DNA of 8,956 bases, from contig CALCPB010000910.1 in the NCBI GenBank assembly GCA_937897665.1, positions 1 through 8,956 of the forward strand. Reading direction: 5' to 3'. A program made the position numbers and the translations under genes. The DNA comes from an uncultured Halomicronema sp. Lineage in GTDB: Bacteria > Cyanobacteriota > Cyanobacteriia > Phormidesmidales > Phormidesmidaceae. Positions 7,035-8,956 of the stretch are shown in pieces. The notes beneath the pieces are model-generated. The model was not told the origin of the DNA. It searched no databases and worked only from the letters and a program-made list of their open reading frames with translations. Within the stretch, counting starts at the first letter, position 1. Every line of letters begins with the position of its first letter.

Positions 7035-7274
7035 TCATCGCCTGAGGTGGCCCCAAAAGATTTCTAGTCGTTGCTGAAAACTGCTAAAGATCGTCTGGAT
7101 TTGCGATGATTGAGGCGGACTCAAGAGATTTGCCAAGTCTGGGGTCAGTTCATTATCTATTCGTCCCCACAGATAAAAATCCGGCTTGATCCAGGAAATT
7201 CCTACCGATTTACAGAAACCAGACGACGACTCTAGCCGTCGTCGCTTCGCTGCCTGGTGTTGCCAAGATGACAT
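7035..7274 (-). CDS. Doubtful small hypothetical protein
   Basis: This is a 79-codon ATG ORF inside an otherwise empty region. The product starts with a basic, Gln/Arg-rich stretch (residues 1-14) and has a less biased second half with WIKPDFYLWGR (28-38) and an amphipathic C-terminal part (about 55-79) ending in FWGHLRR. I do not recognise a family. There is no Shine-Dalgarno before the ATG, and the first 20 codons overlap a strong hairpin (7218-7258), both of which argue against it. The second half reads more like real protein than the first, so it could be the tail of a decayed gene. No other product is predicted on either strand here. Confidence 0.22.
   Translation of the reverse strand: MSSWQHQAAKRRRLESSSGFCKSVGISWIKPDFYLWGRIDNELTPDLANLLSPPQSSQIQTIFSSFQQRLEIFWGHLRR
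7218..7258. other. Two-part hairpin in the long intergenic region
   Basis: The outer arms ACCAG (7218-7222) and CTGGT (7254-7258) enclose an inner perfect 7-bp stem, CGACGAC (7224-7230) with GTCGTCG (7238-7244), and a 7-base loop. An asymmetric internal loop (CTTCGCTGC on one side) separates the two. No T-run follows on either strand. It could be part of a structured RNA, but there is no match to a class I know. Confidence 0.4.
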
Positions 7275-7518
7275 CGAGAGTTAATGCCATCATTGGACGG
7301 ATCTATCGCCTTTGCAGTGAGGAGCGCTCCCCATTCCCTATATTCACAGAACCCGTGTCAGCACTCTGCTAATTCTGGATGGATTTTTCCCCAGTGAGAC
7401 ATGTAGCCCCATGCCCTCGAGCCGAAACGGTAGTCATAGCTAGCCGCAGTTTAATTAGGTCACCCCAGATGGCTGAAATTACCATCCGATCGGCTTTTAA
7501 ATTCTGCATTTCGGATTC

Positions 7519-7547
7519 TGCCAGGGATTGCCGAGACTCGGCTGGCA
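7519..7547 (-). other. Hairpin just after the TPR gene
   Basis: On the minus strand, TGCCA-GCCGA, a 3-base loop, TCGGC, a 6-base bulge (AATCCC) and TGGCA form a 10-bp bulged hairpin beginning 28 bases past the TPR stop codon. The position suits a transcript end. There is no U-run behind it, so it is not a classical intrinsic terminator; it may instead stabilise a 3' end. Confidence 0.4.
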
Positions 7548-7575
7548 CCTCACCAGTAGGCAGGCATTGGAGAGC

Positions 7576-8655
7576 TCAGCCCTCACCGCTCTCACATTGA
7601 GCGACGCGGTGCGCCCGATGGTAGTAGTGGCGAGCGATCGCCGGACGCTGCGCCTGCTGGTGCAGACGACCTAGGCGATTGAGCACAATCATCAAGGGTT
7701 GAGACAGCGGCAGCGTTTGATAGGTTTCGAGTGCAGCAGTGAGATAGGCGAGCGCGAGAGCCAGATGGCGCGTATGTTCGCATAGCTGAGCCATTTGCAC
7801 CATCAACGCAGCGGCTTCCACCCGCACGTCTTGGTAGGGCGTTAGCTCAACGAGAATATCGACAGCGGCTTCAAAGCTGCCGAGGGCCAGCCAATAGGCT
7901 TGTTCGTCCGCATAAATGCGACCGAGATAGTCGAGGGTCAGGGCGAGTTCTAAACTGTCTTCGCCGGTCTGCCAACAACTTAAGGCCTGCTGAAATTCAG
8001 CTTTGGCAGCAGCGTGATCCCCTTGCTGATAGTGCACTAGGGCCAAATTGTGAAACGCGATCGCGGTTTGCCGAGGGGCCTCAACATCGGCCAGCACCTC
8101 GATGGCGGCCCGCAACTCAGTTTCGGCCTGACGATAGCGGCGGCGGTCGAGATCAAGCAAGCCCAGGCCATTGAGAGAGCGGCCAACATTTAAGAGGCAT
8201 TTTTCTTGCACAGCCGCCTCTAAGGCTTGCTGATAGGTACTCTTAGCTAGGGTGATATGGCCTTGAGCATAGAGGGCGGCGGCCTCTTCACACCGCTGTG
8301 CAGAGGGTAGCGTGGTGGCTGAGGCAGCGGTATTAATCGCTTGAGTCGCGGTGGCCAGCGCCGTTTGGGCAACCAGGGCCGCCATGGCTTTTTCCGCCGC
8401 GTTGGTCCAGCCCGTATGGCCACAGTGTCGGCTCCAAATCAAGAGTTCTTGAAAGGCCCGCTGGGCTCGCTCAAGCTGGCCCCGGTCAACCTGCTGCCAG
8501 CCTTCGAGGTAAAGCGCCCGGCAGCGAGCGAGGTCGAATTCTGATGAGTGGAGGGGCGCAGTCGTGGGTGAGGTGGGCTCGTTGCTCGGGGGCTCAGACG
8601 GAGTATCAGTGATCGGGCCGGGAATCAAACTAACGGAGGCGGTGGGGCGTCGCAT
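7576..8655 (-). CDS. TPR-repeat protein of unknown role
   Basis: This 359-residue protein is built almost wholly of helical repeats. Residues 1-37 are Pro/Thr/Ser-rich and probably disordered, with no convincing signal peptide or membrane helix, so it is likely cytoplasmic. A first helical pair with TPR character lies at about 42-75. Tetratricopeptide units follow at about 120-150, 157-190, 197-230, 237-270, 280-313 and 320-353, with the usual spaced small and large residues (for example YAQGHITLAKSTYQQALEAA and YQQGDHAAAKAEFQQALSCW). TPR proteins are scaffolds for protein-protein contacts, and nothing points to a specific partner. The ATG is supported by AGGAG (8667-8663) seven bases upstream. 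The next gene downstream on this strand is 954 bases away, so it is probably its own transcript. HIP1 sites occur within it (7634, 8057). Confidence 0.85.
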   Translation of the reverse strand: MRRPTASVSLIPGPITDTPSEPPSNEPTSPTTAPLHSSEFDLARCRALYLEGWQQVDRGQLERAQRAFQELLIWSRHCGHTGWTNAAEKAMAALVAQTALATATQAINTAASATTLPSAQRCEEAAALYAQGHITLAKSTYQQALEAAVQEKCLLNVGRSLNGLGLLDLDRRRYRQAETELRAAIEVLADVEAPRQTAIAFHNLALVHYQQGDHAAAKAEFQQALSCWQTGEDSLELALTLDYLGRIYADEQAYWLALGSFEAAVDILVELTPYQDVRVEAAALMVQMAQLCEHTRHLALALAYLTAALETYQTLPLSQPLMIVLNRLGRLHQQAQRPAIARHYYHRAHRVAQCESGEG

Positions 8656-8956
8656 GGGGGATCTCCTGTTTCGTTAATAGCAGTATGGGAGATGCCCCTA
8701 GGCCCAGACACTCAGGTTTCAGACAAGGACTTTGCACTTTTCGGCAAACCTCACTGTGAAAAGCTGCACCAAGACCTCCAGTGCTCCGCAGAGACTCAAC
8801 TGTAGCGGTGCTTATCCGCTGCCAGTAATGGCGCTGAGCGGCCCTAAAAGGCGTCCCAGATCTGGAAAATTGCCGCCGCGTTGCCGCTAACAGCCGGATC
8901 ATGAGCGGCGGCATCGAGCGGTCAAGCGGGTGCATTCGCCCATTGGGTGTCAGGGA
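8656..8956. other. Upstream region of the TPR gene; no supported gene
   Basis: Apart from the TPR Shine-Dalgarno (8663-8667), I see no clear promoter match here. A minus-strand frame is open from the window edge down to 8630, with an ATG at 8935, but its translation is Arg-rich and low in family character, and it overlaps the TPR start in another frame. Whether the last few bases carry the end of a neighbouring gene cannot be judged without the flanking sequence. Confidence 0.5.

Larger units (their letters stand above)
6622..7575. other. 954-base stretch with no convincing gene
   Basis: It lies between the TPR gene and the DUF1574 gene, both minus strand. It is visibly less GC-rich than its neighbours, with runs such as CTAAATATA and ATAAATATTT. 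It contains the promoter candidate above, one HIP1 site (6948-6955) centred in a small 7-bp hairpin (6944-6964), two longer hairpins listed separately, a 10-bp palindrome GGAGCGCTCC (7321-7330), and one doubtful 79-codon ORF. No tRNA, riboswitch or insertion-sequence ends were recognised. It could hold a small RNA, a long 5' leader or remnants of lost genes. Confidence 0.6.
841..8064. repeat. Twelve scattered HIP1 octamers (GCGATCGC)
   Basis: Exact copies start at 841, 1185, 1438, 1806, 3039, 3364, 4000, 5637, 6107, 6948, 7634 and 8057. All but two (1806 and 6948) lie inside genes. HIP1 is a highly over-represented palindrome in many cyanobacterial genomes and is the strongest composition-level pointer to the host group. 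Confidence 0.9.

Noticed and set aside
8630..8935. 101-codon minus-strand frame upstream of the TPR gene
   Set aside because: It is Arg-rich with no recognisable domain, and it overlaps the TPR start in a different frame where the TPR gene has a clear Shine-Dalgarno.
1..8956. CRISPR array, insertion sequence, prophage, toxin-antitoxin or defence genes
   Set aside because: I looked for regularly spaced repeats, transposase motifs, terminal inverted repeats and small paired genes, and found none.

Overview
The window reads as cyanobacterial chromosome. Twelve exact copies of the octamer GCGATCGC (HIP1) lie in 8956 bases, where about one per 65 kb is expected by chance. The proteins also fit: a short cyanobacterial-type SSB, a type 2 IPP isomerase serving a MEP-pathway organism, and a DUF1574 protein next to an MBOAT acyltransferase. 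Base composition is moderately GC-rich. A filamentous or unicellular Synechococcales/Leptolyngbya-like host is plausible, but I cannot fix the genus.

Layout. (1) Bases 1-169 hold a possible terminator of an upstream gene and a weak promoter candidate for ssb. (2) ssb (170-535, +) ends in a clear intrinsic terminator (576-603) and converges on fni (648-1736, -). (3) A 218-base gap separates fni from a tightly linked minus-strand pair. The first gene of the pair is a 1060-residue DUF1574/SGNH-like protein (3439-6621). It overlaps by ATGA the start of an MBOAT O-acyltransferase (1955-3442), whose frame is interrupted by a single in-frame TGA at 2381-2383. (4) Bases 6622-7575 are a long, mostly non-coding stretch with a promoter candidate for the pair, hairpins and one doubtful small ORF. 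(5) A TPR-repeat protein (7576-8655, -) has a good Shine-Dalgarno. (6) Bases 8656-8956 hold its upstream region and nothing else I can support.

How the genes fit together. The SGNH-like protein and the MBOAT resemble the two halves of an envelope polysaccharide acylation machine: the MBOAT would pass an acyl group across the inner membrane and the periplasmic SGNH-like domain would place it on a glycan. The SGNH partner is unusual in being fused, through one membrane helix, to about 580 cytoplasmic residues carrying four copies of a degenerate repeat. The single nonsense codon in the MBOAT is the most notable event here. The reading frame is otherwise intact on both sides, and reading through would give a normal 495-residue protein with the family's usual C-terminal end. 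Whether this is a young pseudogene, a sequencing error, or a split/readthrough gene cannot be settled from sequence alone. I found no CRISPR array, transposase, tRNA, rRNA or phage gene, and no convincing wholly new system.
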